DNA of 64,000 nucleotides from Arachidicoccus terrestris (GCF_020042345.1 NZ_CP083387.1:2914001-2978000), one strand, 5' to 3'; shown: positions 37,901 to 46,297, counted from the stretch's first letter. Notes: generated from the letters alone by a model not told the origin. Made by a program: numbers and translations.

Positions 37901-38109
37901 ACGACGGACTTTCTTATTATCAGACTGTCGGTGATCTGACAACAGATCTGTATTTTGACCATATCGCAAAAGGATCGTATGTGATAGAATATCCGGTACA
38001 TATCAGTCATGCGGGCAGCTTCGAAGCAGGTACGGCGACGATGGAGTCTTTCTATTCGCCTGAATTTGCAACACATACTGAAGGTATCCGGATCCGGTCG
38101 GAACAATAA
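31942..38109 (+). CDS. Alpha-2-macroglobulin family protein lacking the thioester, with a TonB-box-like insert
   Basis: 2055 residues, the largest protein here. A signal peptide (cleavage about SRAWSQ) leads into an N-terminal helical region (about 30-420), macroglobulin-type beta domains (VYRYRNNDEESEAQKSWLFY and YRPGQQLFFKGI mark the MG2 start near residue 610), the A2M domain (FRETAFFFPEVHSDSEGNY, about 1255-1275) and a toroid helical domain (GGFSWFSGGRTDITSTQN, about 1595). Where relatives with a thioester have CxEQ, this protein has ALPDIQIGEKPNG (about 1478-1490) and no Cys or Gln, so it cannot trap proteases covalently. Residues about 1201-1227 contain LAGRIRGVAVN and DEVVVMGYA, like the SusC TonB-box/plug region. 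It probably sits in the periplasm or outer membrane. Its role is not certain. Confidence 0.85.
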   Translation: MKKTAGNLFLILALSLTFSRAWSQQKTSLDGLWLRADTLINTANQPRAALSLLDTITAIARKQHQSDELIRASVYRLSLQQTIQDEDPGHYMLFIDSLIKAADGAVERSLLTVLKARLLIAIYNGDRRKIVSRTVIQGGPPDETRIAYWTTADFQIKIHDLYTRALAPAALLQQSPNKKYDAIIKKGNTPLLRPTLYDLIMHDAIAYYHSGLAGESASEPGYVLEDPQILAGAAAFATHKFIQPEASDSLNSTWIQLRYYQALIAFHLKDKEPIALADLDLERLDWAHDVLTEQARDKYKDEYRSALEKAIKAYEGTDAALYGAFQLADTYADDASNYNAAEDTAHRYDYVSALKIIERFQSRLDQALEASSGTKNKNKLSPGAAGLLNLKNRILEPAINLEMESVNTPDEPMRALVKFSNVSKLYFSILQVPVSLESLDLTDSLWKVLVNRTPLKRFSQALPATGDHQQHAVEIKIPALGKGGYLLLVSASPDFHTDSTLTAVNFNVSRLAYVSQGADMFFVDRKTGRPLNGVEVHFYDKIWKKDRYKYLLNTSMRTDKDGRVTMRKENNGSFSVMAVYDEDSLTSNASFYQVYRYRNNDEESEAQKSWLFYLDRSIYRPGQQLFFKGIATIMYPDVRGRKLLKDERPHKIYLYDANGQKVDSVSLTLNDYGALSGNFTLPAGRLPGSYALGAEDFQGRQYFQVEAYKRPTYVVNFDTLKAAVALGDSVTVKGQAMAYSGYPISGAKVNILVTRNIYFPYSWYRYVPNVSPSPIAHGTVITDDKGHFEFTFKALEGEKNWSRLMPNYHYTVAATSTDQNGETREASTLIVVGSQPFNLSVGVPEDTPGDLLDTLNLVSTTAGGQFIPQQVSLRITKLQAPRRLLRARLWQVPDLAVIDSASFVQDFPNDPYMDEANKDFWKRDAVVYNEQVTTNRTGKIGLNKKIGPGWYEITSEAPGIHGQTIKDRKYVYLYNAKTPLVAPEYNWSDPGQTELLPGEQSGITLASSAGEQYVIYSTTRMPQNKQVQRYGHLTIGEKPVLLPLSLTEKEVHGAALNYVFVRDSRQYTGNLSVHLKDTASLPEIVYESFRDKTEPGSKEHWTLHINKGKERLKDMELLSSMYDASLDQFTMHNWSLPGMDNGNRVYPGYWQTGQMFSVANSRSNNVFKRNYTSVKTYDSFIYDQLLGRMTHGIMLRGVRPVLAGRIRGVAVNSPAAQMDEVVVMGYAAQQAKEKESVSRESLTAGVKVVDNSFSGPVRSDFRETAFFFPEVHSDSEGNYTIDFQMPDALTKWKWMNLAYDKELHMVKSEKKVVTQKTLMVVPNLPRFVRNGDHWTLSAKVVNLSKEAINSKVSLVIEDPVTGQKLNWVGSDNTDKSVTVQADGTATVRFDIMQPADFTGPVNMTVQAKGGEYRDAEKNMIPVLTNKMQVTETLPIYLKGDGEKTFTLDKLLSLTGKDKESKQLVLELTTNPIWNVVTALPDIQIGEKPNGMDVLNKLYADAMGAYVMRTYPAITKVIGQWSTDTAAENRDALLSALEKNPHLKSVLLQQTPWVMDARDETAQHKALVRFLNKRALDSGQRVLVTQLLSLQDDNGGFSWFSGGRTDITSTQNILTGIHQLMRDKLKDPSLAIPLSKIAGDASQYLNGYYTMEYEQWHTKKIQAIAAMKNGDKPDTTYPIGSREIQYLYAVSLNPETGQLNEMQKFFLGQEKKNWQSRSVYLQLMIAATQYRMGDKAFAVNTIMQSLLDRTVRDKNIGIYWKKDTRYYNWYENPLRAHALAISLLTETGAKAAHPEWQSYVDEMMRYLIGQKQVNRWPSTTTTIDACVAMIDAAPENFTADRSIDVKLGNKKLDLRQQTGTGYMRYAVNAKDIQPSMGKVTVDVKGVGGQTAVPAYGALYWQYISAMSSVEAADKAPGISLQKGLYREISTNGGTRLVAVKAADVLHVGDKLVSRLTINLDRDMDYVHLREMRAAGVQPDQTISGYQFNDGLSYYQTVGDLTTDLYFDHIAKGSYVIEYPVHISHAGSFEAGTATMESFYSPEFATHTEGIRIRSEQ

Positions 38110-38153
38110 GGCATATATACAGGATAGCGTTAAAAATTGAAATATAGATACAA

Positions 38154-40667
38154 ATGGGATATTCATTGGGAGAGGTAACAGTGGTATTATCGGAGAAGGG
38201 CATTCTTCTGGGTGACGAGACTTATATACAGCGACAGGGAGATAGAATTGAACATTTAGCGACTGATAGCCGCAAAATAAGTTTTGCGGCCAGTTCGCTG
38301 TTTTTTGCATTGACAACGGCTACAAGAGACGGGCAAAATTTTATACAACAAGCCTATGATGCAGGTGTAAGAAATTTTATATTACACCAGCCGCCTGATG
38401 ACCGGCAGGCATTGCCGGATGCAAACCTGCTGGTCGTTACCGATACAACCCTTGCCTTGCAACAATTGGCCACCTACCATAGAAATCGTTTTACTTACCC
38501 CGTTATTGGCATTACAGGTAGCAACGGGAAGACGATCGTAAAGGAGTGGCTAAATTTTCTGCTGGAAGACAGATTCAAGATTGTACGCAGTCCCAGGAGT
38601 TTTAATTCTCAAATCGGCGTTCCTTTAAGTGTTTGGGAGATGTCTGATGAAGATCAGCTTGGGATATTTGAAGCTGGAATATCGACTGTAAGGGAAATGC
38701 AGTACCTGCAACCAGTAATCGCGCCTACGATTGGCATACTGACCAATATAGGTAATGCCCATGACAGCGGGTTTAACAACAAGAAAGAGAAGCTCCGGGA
38801 AAAATTGCTGTTGTTTAAAAAAGCACAGATTATTTTTTATACAGCAGAGAAAGATTGGATCCATGACGAAATGGAACGTCAGTTTAAAGGTTCGCCCATT
38901 CGCCTCAAGCGTATCGGTCATGATACAGATGCCGACTTGGTGTTACTCAGCGCTACGGTCAATGAGCAGACCCATACAACTGAGATGGCTACACTGATCA
39001 AAGTAACTGACGGTCAGCACAAGCAGGCCCGTTATACAATTCCATTTACCGATCAGGCAGCGATACAGAACGCCAGCATCTGTCAGGCAGTAATAACTTA
39101 TTTGGGCATGCCGGCAGCGGCCTTTAATGAGAAAGCCAGCAATTTACCGGTAATAGATATGCGATTACAGGTTTTACCCGCCATTAATCATTGTAGCGTG
39201 ATTAATGACAGTTATAGCCTGGATCAGAACTCCCTGCAGGTCGCGCTGGATTTATTAAACCAACAGTTACCCTCTAAGACATTGATCTTATCCGATATAC
39301 CAGGATTGCATGGGCAAGACAACGCTTTTGCTTATGAAGAGATGGCGGCACTCATCCACAATAAGCATGTGCATCGATTAATTACCATTGGACCGGAGTG
39401 GCAAAAGTTCGCGGAACATTTAAATGTACCGGTACTGGAGCAGTATGGCAGCACAACAGCTTTTACAGCAGGGTTTCAGCCGGGGCAGTTCAAGGACGAG
39501 GCAATTTTACTCAAGGGGGCCCGGGCCTTCGGATTTGAAGCGATCTTTTATCTGTTACGGGAGAAAGTGCATCAAACCCGGCTTGAGATCAATCTGACGG
39601 CTATTGTTCATAATCAGAAAATATACCGCTCGCTTTTACACCCAAATGTCAAAATGATGGCCATGGTTAAAGCCTTTGCTTACGGGAGTGGCCTGTTGGA
39701 AATGGCCAGCGTACTTCAGTATCACAATATTGACTATCTGGCAGTTGCTTATGCTGACGAAGGAGTAGCGCTCAGGAATGGGGGAATCACCGTGCCTGTT
39801 ATGGTTATGAATATGGATGAGTATGGTTTTGAAACCCTGGTCGCACACGGGCTGGAACCAGAGATCTATTCTTTTAGACTCTTGAATCAGTTTATCCATT
39901 TTTTAAACAGTCAGGGACTCAGCCAGTATCCGATCCATATTAAACTGGATACCGGCATGCATCGCCTGGGCTTTGACCCGGCTGAAGTAGCGAGCCTCGC
40001 AGAACAGCTCAGCCAGCAGCGCACCGTCTACGTAAAATCGGTCTTCAGTCATTTTACCAGTAGTGAGGATGAGCATGACGACCATTTCAGTTTGCGACAG
40101 GGGAGTCTGCTGATAGAGGGCTGTGAGATACTGGAAACTGCTCTTGGATATACATTTATACGGCATATTGCCAATTCTGCTGCTATAGCTAGGTTCCCCC
40201 AGTTCCAGCTGGATATGGTACGTCTGGGTATTGGGCTATATGGTATCAATACGACCCATGAAGATCTTCCTCTTAGGACTGTTGCGACACTGAAAGCCAC
40301 TATCGCCCAGATAAAGGAATTGGCACCGGGAGAAACTGTCGGCTACAACAGAATGGGTAAGGTGGATAAAAAGACCCGGGTCGCAACGATCAGGATCGGT
40401 TATGCGGATGGCTTTAGCCGGATGCTTGGCAATGGTAGGGGACAGGTCTGGTTGCATGACAAGATCTGCCCGGTTATCGGGAATGTCTGTATGGACATGA
40501 CCATGGTGGATATCTCTGCTGTTGCTGCAGCCAGAGAAGGTGATGAGGTGGAAATTTTTGGACCGCATTTGCCGGTACAGCAAATGGCGGCTGCCAGCGG
40601 CACCAGCAGCTACGAGATTTTTACTTCAATTGGCCAGCGGATCAACCGGATTTATGTAGAGGATTAG
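38154..40667 (+). CDS. Bifunctional MurF - alanine racemase fusion
   Basis: 837 residues. The N-terminal half (about 1-455) is a UDP-N-acetylmuramoyl-tripeptide:D-Ala-D-Ala ligase with the ATP loop GITGSNGKT (119-127) and the Mur ligase HxxN-type NIGNAHDSGF region. The C-terminal half (about 465-837) is an alanine racemase: PLP-lysine Lys506 in MAMVKAFAYGSG, HIKLDTGMHRLGF, and the second-base region TVGYNRMGKV followed by RIGYADGFSR. It therefore makes D-Ala from L-Ala and adds D-Ala-D-Ala to the UDP-tripeptide. The fusion is typical of Bacteroidota. It begins 44 bp after the A2M gene. Confidence 0.96.
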   Translation: MGYSLGEVTVVLSEKGILLGDETYIQRQGDRIEHLATDSRKISFAASSLFFALTTATRDGQNFIQQAYDAGVRNFILHQPPDDRQALPDANLLVVTDTTLALQQLATYHRNRFTYPVIGITGSNGKTIVKEWLNFLLEDRFKIVRSPRSFNSQIGVPLSVWEMSDEDQLGIFEAGISTVREMQYLQPVIAPTIGILTNIGNAHDSGFNNKKEKLREKLLLFKKAQIIFYTAEKDWIHDEMERQFKGSPIRLKRIGHDTDADLVLLSATVNEQTHTTEMATLIKVTDGQHKQARYTIPFTDQAAIQNASICQAVITYLGMPAAAFNEKASNLPVIDMRLQVLPAINHCSVINDSYSLDQNSLQVALDLLNQQLPSKTLILSDIPGLHGQDNAFAYEEMAALIHNKHVHRLITIGPEWQKFAEHLNVPVLEQYGSTTAFTAGFQPGQFKDEAILLKGARAFGFEAIFYLLREKVHQTRLEINLTAIVHNQKIYRSLLHPNVKMMAMVKAFAYGSGLLEMASVLQYHNIDYLAVAYADEGVALRNGGITVPVMVMNMDEYGFETLVAHGLEPEIYSFRLLNQFIHFLNSQGLSQYPIHIKLDTGMHRLGFDPAEVASLAEQLSQQRTVYVKSVFSHFTSSEDEHDDHFSLRQGSLLIEGCEILETALGYTFIRHIANSAAIARFPQFQLDMVRLGIGLYGINTTHEDLPLRTVATLKATIAQIKELAPGETVGYNRMGKVDKKTRVATIRIGYADGFSRMLGNGRGQVWLHDKICPVIGNVCMDMTMVDISAVAAAREGDEVEIFGPHLPVQQMAAASGTSSYEIFTSIGQRINRIYVED

Positions 40668-40771
40668 CTTTTACCAGGTCCTGTTTTATTGTAAAGAGAA
40701 AAATGGAGGCTATATTTGGCGTAAATCATGATGCAATGTTTTATATAGCTCGTCGTTATCCGTCAGGGCGA

Positions 40772-42115
40772 ATGCCAGCGGCCATAAAGTCAATAATGGC
40801 GTCAATATTTATTATTTTTTGTTCCAGTGTCGGCTATTCACAGCGTACGCCTGAACATTTCAATAAGGATGTGCGTGCTTATTTTTTAGCGCGCCTTCAT
40901 CAAACCGAAACAGATAGTATATTGATGCCTTTTGAGGGGCGCCATACAATCAGGATCAAGGATATACCGAAGATAAGGGCTGAGATTTGGCAACTATACA
41001 GGGGCGTGGTCTCGAGCGAAACACCGCTTGCCGTGCCGGTCAACGCATCTGCTCAGGTGTTTCCGGTCAACCATTGGAATCTGATCAAGGAAGACCCCAT
41101 GCCTTTTTACTATTTTTTAAAGGATAGCGGGCAAACGCTAAATCAGCCGTTGCCGTTATATTTAGCATTACACGGATCCGGGCCCAGGGACCATGAGTTT
41201 GCGGCAACATTGAAATGGTGCCTCAGATATAATGATGGACCCAGTTATTATTTTATCCCTCAGATACCTACTGAAAAAAGATACAGATGGTGGTATAAAG
41301 CCGAGCAATATGCGTGGGAAAGATTATTTAGGTCTTCGGTTGCCAGCGGTAAGGTTGATCCTAACCGGATCTATGTGCTGGGTATCTCTGAAGGAGGTTA
41401 TGGCAGCCAGCGCCTCGGTGCGTTTTATGCCGATTATCTGGCAGGTGCCGGACCAATGGCTGGTGGTGAGCCTCTGCAGAATGCTCCTGTAGAGAATTTT
41501 AGAAATATTGCCTTCTCTCTGCAGACGGGCAGTCTGGATAGCGGCTTCGGCAGAAATAGTTTAACACTCCGTGCCAAAACTGCTTTTGACAGTTTAGCAC
41601 ATCTGAATCCGGGCTTTTTCATCCATAAAATTGAACTCCAGCCGGGCAGGGGCCACCATATTGATTATACGGTTACAACACCCTGGCTTAAGCAATTCAT
41701 CAGAAATCCATATCCCCTGGAGGTTAGCTGGATACGCTATCCGATGGATGGCAGGTACCGGTCGGGGTTCTATAATATAGCCATTGAATCAGATTTGGGA
41801 ACTAAAGAATGGGATAGGTTTGACAGATCTGGTTTTACTATTGTATTTGACCGTAAGCATAATAAGATCTTTATTTCTGCGTATTTAACCACACCCGAAT
41901 TGGATCAGAGAGAAAGTATCCGGCGGGGAAAGATAGGCATTTTCTTAGACCAACATTATATCAACTTGAAAAAGAAGGTTACCGTTTATCTGAATAAGAA
42001 AGAGGTATTTAACGCAAAGGTACCGATTGATAAGAAATATATGGCCGAAAGCTGCGGCTTGTTTGGCGATTCTGCCAGGGTCTTCCCGGCTAAGATCAGT
42101 ATTCAGCTACAGTGA
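40772..42115 (+). CDS. Secreted alpha/beta-hydrolase-like protein
   Basis: 447 residues from the ATG at 40772, which gives a signal peptide (basic KS, core ASIFIIFCSSVG, cleavage about YSQ); an upstream start at 40703 would put about 23 odd residues before it. The body has an esterase pattern: LHGSGPRDHEF (oxyanion region), the nucleophile elbow GISEGGYG (catalytic Ser), and GRGHHIDY (candidate His). The C-terminal ~120 residues form a beta-rich domain (SGFTIVFDRKHNKIFISAYL) common after such hydrolases. The substrate is unknown; plant-polymer or acyl esterase is possible. It is 35 bp after murF-alr relative to the longer start, 104 bp to the chosen one. Confidence 0.72.
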   Translation: MPAAIKSIMASIFIIFCSSVGYSQRTPEHFNKDVRAYFLARLHQTETDSILMPFEGRHTIRIKDIPKIRAEIWQLYRGVVSSETPLAVPVNASAQVFPVNHWNLIKEDPMPFYYFLKDSGQTLNQPLPLYLALHGSGPRDHEFAATLKWCLRYNDGPSYYFIPQIPTEKRYRWWYKAEQYAWERLFRSSVASGKVDPNRIYVLGISEGGYGSQRLGAFYADYLAGAGPMAGGEPLQNAPVENFRNIAFSLQTGSLDSGFGRNSLTLRAKTAFDSLAHLNPGFFIHKIELQPGRGHHIDYTVTTPWLKQFIRNPYPLEVSWIRYPMDGRYRSGFYNIAIESDLGTKEWDRFDRSGFTIVFDRKHNKIFISAYLTTPELDQRESIRRGKIGIFLDQHYINLKKKVTVYLNKKEVFNAKVPIDKKYMAESCGLFGDSARVFPAKISIQLQ

Positions 42116-42156
42116 TCAAAGATGGCGCTTAACAGGCCAGACGTTTACTTATTAAA

Positions 42157-42197
42157 CTGCCCGGACTATAATCCTGTTTTAGGAAATAGCCGGGCAG
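42157..42197. repeat. Inverted repeat between convergent genes
   Basis: CTGCCCGG (42157-42164) and CCGGGCAG (42190-42197) are a perfect 8 bp inverted repeat around a 25 nt loop. There is no T-run, so it may be a weak or factor-dependent terminator between the hydrolase gene and the Yip1-like gene. Confidence 0.4.
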
Positions 42198-42250
42198 ATA
42201 GATATAGCTGAATATTCCGGAAGCATGGAAGTATTAAACATTAAATGGGC

Positions 42251-42895
42251 TTACGCCCACTGAACTATTTTAATCGCCATATAGAATCCCAACATCACAA
42301 TTGCGGGCGACAGATACCAGGCTGTATTTGCCTTGATAAATACGCTGCGCAGGCTTTGGAAACAGATGGTAATCATCAGGAAGAAGGCATATACACTAAA
42401 TATGGTTGACCAGCTGCCGCTGAAAAAGGAACTGAATCCACCTAGGTAATTATGTCCTGAAAAAAACAGCTGCAACAGGCAGATGACAATGAGCAAAACA
42501 ATCAGTGGCAACGCACATAAGGCCCCGGTCAGGAGTTCATTCTGGAACTCCACTTGCTTATGGTGGATTTTTTTTATACACCAGGTCAGCAGTCCAATAA
42601 AGATCAATGCGATCATAACCGCGATCCCGATCTGTAAGAAGAACCTGAAGCCCAGAAATCTTCTGGCAGAGCCGACCAGCAAATAGGGTAGAAATGTGAA
42701 TAAGATACCCGTCAGCAAAACAAGAACCGTGGTCTTTACCTGTGCATCCGGTTGTTTAAATTCCTGATTAAGTTCCAGCGGTTGAAAAAATACTTTTTTA
42801 ATGAGCGGCCCGAAGCCTTCGGCAAGAAATTTTTTTGCAGCGTCCTTGGATTCCTGAAAATCCTTTAAGTGCTCTTTGTGCGCATTTGTTTCCAT
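42251..42895 (-). CDS. Yip1-like multi-spanning membrane protein
   Basis: 214 residues from the ATG at 42895 (METNAHKEHLKDF); upstream in-frame Mets would run through a terminator. A soluble N-terminus (about residues 1-55) with a Lys/Glu-rich helix and FGPLIKKVFFQPLEL is followed by five hydrophobic segments. The layout and the PLE...AL pattern resemble the Yip1/YIPF domain found in small bacterial membrane proteins of unknown function. There are no catalytic motifs. It is downstream of phenylalanine hydroxylase on the same strand, but a terminator separates them. Confidence 0.7.
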   Translation of the reverse strand: METNAHKEHLKDFQESKDAAKKFLAEGFGPLIKKVFFQPLELNQEFKQPDAQVKTTVLVLLTGILFTFLPYLLVGSARRFLGFRFFLQIGIAVMIALIFIGLLTWCIKKIHHKQVEFQNELLTGALCALPLIVLLIVICLLQLFFSGHNYLGGFSSFFSGSWSTIFSVYAFFLMITICFQSLRSVFIKANTAWYLSPAIVMLGFYMAIKIVQWA

Positions 42896-43040
42896 ATTGC
42901 CAGGTTTTAGGTTAAAAAGATGGTGGAACAACATTCTGCCCTGTGAAATTAAAACAATTTTGAGGACTCTGACAAACAGGTTTCGCACAGGATGTGCATT
43001 ACCTGGGTGCCAGACATCTGAATGAAATGAAAAGAGCATA

Positions 43041-43071
43041 AAAAAACTCCCCATCCGGTAAGGATGAGGAG
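43041..43071 (-). terminator. Terminator after phenylalanine hydroxylase
   Basis: On the minus strand CTCCTCATCC pairs with GGATGGGGAG (one G-T pair) around a short loop and is followed by six T. Separates the hydroxylase from the Yip1-like gene. Confidence 0.75.
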
Positions 43072-43126
43072 CGTTGACATATGTGGAATTGTACTTAGCG
43101 CTCTGTATGTGTAGCAGGGATAACTT

Positions 43127-44944
43127 TTAGTGTTTCGGAGCCGGTTCCCGATGTACATACAGACTGATGTCTGATGCGTCGATCAGACGGAGCCCGTCTG
43201 CTATCAGGTTGGCGAGTTCGGGATCCTGTCCTGCCTTCTGCTCTAAATATCCTCTTATGGCCGATGCTTCATCTGAAAATACGCCATTATGGAGCATGAG
43301 CTCCAGGATTTCCATCGGTCCCAGCCAGTCTTCCGGGTGCTCAGTCTTGAGTTTTTCCCAGATAACTGGCAATAACCCTAAATCGCCTTTTTGTGTCCTT
43401 ATTGACCGGATTTGACCATACAGCTTCTGTTTTTCAATGGTTTTGGCGTCGTAGGTAATCTTAGGCTCATCAGAAACAGGTGCGACATCCAGTGGATAAT
43501 TCTTCTTATCTGCATGGCCGTTATATACAGAAATGATTTTCTCGCCGACTGCCATGTCGTAATTGCCCCATTCAGGTTTAAATAATACTTTACCCGTCGG
43601 GCGGTGCGTTACAGAACAGTCCGCAAAATGAATCAGCAGGTTTTTTCCCTCTCTTTTCGTAATACCCCTGACTTCACCACTTACCTCAACACCACTTTCA
43701 AAGAAAAGGCAGGCTTTATTGCCCTGAAAGATGCCCAGTTGACGCAACGCCGCCTCATCTGCGTCTTCCAGGGGCAGGTTTAAATTTTTGATCCTGCCTA
43801 CGGGCGAACTAAAGCCGTCTGCATGGGTAACAGTCCCATGTCCTTCCAGTTCTTGATCTTTATAGGAAAGGGAGGTCGGACCAGCCAGGCGTATGAAAGC
43901 AGGCTGTGGGACAGGATTTTCTTTTTGCGGAATATCAGATGGCCAGGCTTCGGTGAAGATGCCACTGACTTGTAACCCGGAGCTATACACCGCAGTAGCG
44001 ATATTCTTGCTTTCTATGGCTTTTATCAGACTGTCCAGGCCTCCCACCCTGAAGGCCATCGTATCTGCAAACGCCTCCAAAACATCGATTAAATTTTGAA
44101 AGGTAGGGGTCACAAATAGCTGTGGCTGCGCTTTGGTAATATCATATGCCTGGTCCGCAGCCGCTAATGTATACCATCTTTTTGTTACCTCCGGCTGCAT
44201 ACAACTCACGCTTTCGCCAATAGACGATAGTAATCCGGCCCCATAAATCTTTGGGTTTTCCAGCGTGCCTATAAGTCCATATTCTACAGACCACCAGTGT
44301 AGTCTGCTTAACATAGCCATTTCCGAAGGGTCGCCCAGGTTGTTGAAACAGTCGTCCAGGTGTTTTTCAGCTGCGGTTATTTTATCAGGAACCGTTCCGG
44401 GTATTTCCTTAAGAATAGATAAAGCGCGAATGGCATCGTACAGCTCATAATCCTTCGAAGAGAATAATGCTTTAGCGCCAATGGCTCCGAAATAGCTCAA
44501 ATAGTTATTATAATCGGGATCCGCAATGATGGGGGCATGTCCTGCGGATTCATGGATAATATCGGGTGTAGGCGTGTATGCGATATGTTCCAGCTGCCGG
44601 ATGTCCGCAGCGATGACCAAGACTTTATATTCCTGAAATTCCATAAAAATAGCAGGCGGAATAAATCCATCCACTGCAACGGCGCCCCAGCCAATTTCTG
44701 CGAGATTATCGTTCATTGTCTGCAGGTCCGGTATATGTTCAATGCTGAGTCCGGCTCTTTCCAGCCCCCTGATATAGGGATAATAAGCTACCGTTTTGAG
44801 ATAGCTGTAGTTCTGGCGCATTACATAACGCCACACTGCGTGATCAATGGGCGTATACCTTTCATAATGCTGTGGCACAATATATTGCCTGAGATGCGGG
44901 GGCAAACCGGCCACCTGCGGATTATTAAAATCATAAAATGCCAT
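43127..44944 (-). CDS. Aromatic amino acid hydroxylase (phenylalanine 4-hydroxylase) with long C-terminal extension
   Basis: 605 residues from the ATG at 44944, preceded by AGAGG at about 8 bp. Met at 44968 is less likely. Residues about 60-330 are the pterin-dependent hydroxylase domain; HESAGHAPII holds the iron-binding His131 and His136, and the family's Trp/Glu region is in HWWSVEYGLIG. The remaining 270 residues form an added module (GHGTVTHADGFSSPVGRIKN and KTQKGDLG-like segments), which single-domain bacterial PhhA proteins of about 260-300 residues lack. The enzyme likely converts Phe to Tyr. Long versions are known in Bacteroidota; the extension's job is unknown. Confidence 0.9.
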   Translation of the reverse strand: MAFYDFNNPQVAGLPPHLRQYIVPQHYERYTPIDHAVWRYVMRQNYSYLKTVAYYPYIRGLERAGLSIEHIPDLQTMNDNLAEIGWGAVAVDGFIPPAIFMEFQEYKVLVIAADIRQLEHIAYTPTPDIIHESAGHAPIIADPDYNNYLSYFGAIGAKALFSSKDYELYDAIRALSILKEIPGTVPDKITAAEKHLDDCFNNLGDPSEMAMLSRLHWWSVEYGLIGTLENPKIYGAGLLSSIGESVSCMQPEVTKRWYTLAAADQAYDITKAQPQLFVTPTFQNLIDVLEAFADTMAFRVGGLDSLIKAIESKNIATAVYSSGLQVSGIFTEAWPSDIPQKENPVPQPAFIRLAGPTSLSYKDQELEGHGTVTHADGFSSPVGRIKNLNLPLEDADEAALRQLGIFQGNKACLFFESGVEVSGEVRGITKREGKNLLIHFADCSVTHRPTGKVLFKPEWGNYDMAVGEKIISVYNGHADKKNYPLDVAPVSDEPKITYDAKTIEKQKLYGQIRSIRTQKGDLGLLPVIWEKLKTEHPEDWLGPMEILELMLHNGVFSDEASAIRGYLEQKAGQDPELANLIADGLRLIDASDISLYVHREPAPKH

Positions 44945-45058
44945 ACCGGTCCTCTTTACGGAAGGCAAGTTAGCAATTATTTTATAAACACGAACGTTTG
45001 TAAGCTAAAATATTCTTCAGAGAGTTTAATGGGGCCTGAACGGAAGTAAAGACAATGC

Positions 45059-45265
45059 TCATAGTAAGTCACCATTCAGATACGACTTAAAAATATAATC
45101 TGGATTTTCATAATACAGGCTGCTGTAGAAATCCTCAATTTTCCGGCAGCTGCATTTCTGCATATCCGCCATGATATACTTCCATATTTGTAAAGCCACC
45201 TGAATTTTACTGAACAGCAAATCGTCAGTCAGTTTTGTGACTGCATTGCGGTTGATTGCAGACAT
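45059..45265 (-). CDS. Possible small hypothetical protein
   Basis: 68 residues with a Cys pair (KCSCRKIEDF) and aromatic-rich SSLYYENPDYIFKSYL. No family recognised. It lies beyond the etf terminator and has no clear -7 box or ribosome binding site, so chance is a serious alternative. Confidence 0.25.
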   Translation of the reverse strand: MSAINRNAVTKLTDDLLFSKIQVALQIWKYIMADMQKCSCRKIEDFYSSLYYENPDYIFKSYLNGDLL

Positions 45266-45289
45266 TTGCCCAGGCGCATAAAAACACCT

Positions 45290-45314
45290 AAGGCAGGAAC
45301 CTGGTCCCTGCCTT
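45290..45314 (-). terminator. Hairpin after etfA
   Basis: AAGGCAGG and CCTGCCTT form an 8 bp stem over a 9 nt loop, 23 bp after the etfA stop on the minus strand. The run after it is AGGTGTTTTT, weaker than a normal T-run. Confidence 0.55.
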
Positions 45315-45337
45315 TTGCAATAAACAATTATGAATTT

Positions 45338-46297
45338 TTAGCTTTTTAAAGCTTTGACAGCTTCTGTCAGCCTCGGTATTACCTCAAAGGCGTCACCCAC
45401 AATGCCATAGTCAGCCGCCTTGAAGAAAGGCGCCTCGGGGTCTTTATTGACGACAACGATTGTCTTACTTCTGTTAACACCGCCCAGGTGTTGTATGGCA
45501 CCTGAAATACCGATAGCGATATATAGATTAGGTGCGATCTGGATACCAGTCTGGCCAACGTGTTCATGATGCGGTCTCCAACCGTCATCAGCAACAGGCC
45601 GGCTACAGGCGATGGCACCATGCAATGCATGCGCCAGGTCAGTTACCAGGTGCCAGTTTTCAGGCCCTTTAAGGCCGCGGCCACCGCTCACGACGATTTC
45701 TGCCTCTGTCAACGGGACTTCTCCCTCTACTTTTTGTACGCCGGTAATGGTGACTTTGCTGGCTGCAGGGTGCAGATCCAGCGTAGTAATCGTTGCTGTA
45801 CCTTCCGTCTTTTCTACAGGATAGCTGTTACCGGTCAGTGTAATCACCTTAACAGGCGTATTTATTTTTACATGGGCAAACGCCTTACCGGAGAAAACGA
45901 CTTTTTTGACCGTAAATCCGTTTTCCAGTTCAGGAAGCGCAACTGCAAAGCTAACCAGCCCTGCTTTAAGGCGGACGGCAGTTCTGGGAGCTAACGCCAC
46001 ACCATTGGCATTTGCAGCGAAGATTAACACTTCTGCACCGCTCTGCGCGGCTGCACTGGCTATCACTTGTGAGAGAGCCTGTGAATCGGCTTTATCAAAC
46101 GCTTCATCAGCTGCCTGATGAACGGTGCTGACACCATAGGCGCCAAGTGCCGAAAGATCCTCATTCACATGACCCAGAACCAGGCCTTCAGCTGTTGTAT
46201 TTAATTTGTTTGCAAGTGCTGCACCATAGCTGATCGCTTCCAGCGCTGATTTCTTGATCTGACCGTCTGCATGGTCAATATATATTAAAACTGACAT
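45338..46297 (-). CDS. etfA: Electron transfer flavoprotein alpha subunit
   Basis: 319 residues. The N-terminal half (about 1-190) is the ETF alpha/beta fold; the C-terminal half binds FAD: SGGRGLKGPENW (about 204-215), GQTGIQIAPNLYIAIGISGAIQH and INKDPEAPFF-type VVVNKDPEAPFFKAADYGI. ETF carries electrons from acyl-CoA and related dehydrogenases to the quinone pool through ETF-quinone oxidoreductase. It is downstream of etfB (62 bp), so they form one operon. Confidence 0.96.
   Translation of the reverse strand: MSVLIYIDHADGQIKKSALEAISYGAALANKLNTTAEGLVLGHVNEDLSALGAYGVSTVHQAADEAFDKADSQALSQVIASAAAQSGAEVLIFAANANGVALAPRTAVRLKAGLVSFAVALPELENGFTVKKVVFSGKAFAHVKINTPVKVITLTGNSYPVEKTEGTATITTLDLHPAASKVTITGVQKVEGEVPLTEAEIVVSGGRGLKGPENWHLVTDLAHALHGAIACSRPVADDGWRPHHEHVGQTGIQIAPNLYIAIGISGAIQHLGGVNRSKTIVVVNKDPEAPFFKAADYGIVGDAFEVIPRLTEAVKALKS

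Larger units (their letters stand above)
44945..45337. other. Spacer between phenylalanine hydroxylase and etfA
   Basis: About 390 bp. It holds one weak small ORF (45059-45265, minus) and the etfA-side hairpin at 45290-45314, but no perfect -7 box for the hydroxylase gene. Confidence 0.5.

Noticed and set aside
44537-45049. 170-codon plus-strand frame at the start of the phenylalanine hydroxylase gene
   Set aside because: Mostly antisense to the conserved iron-binding region; no independent evidence.
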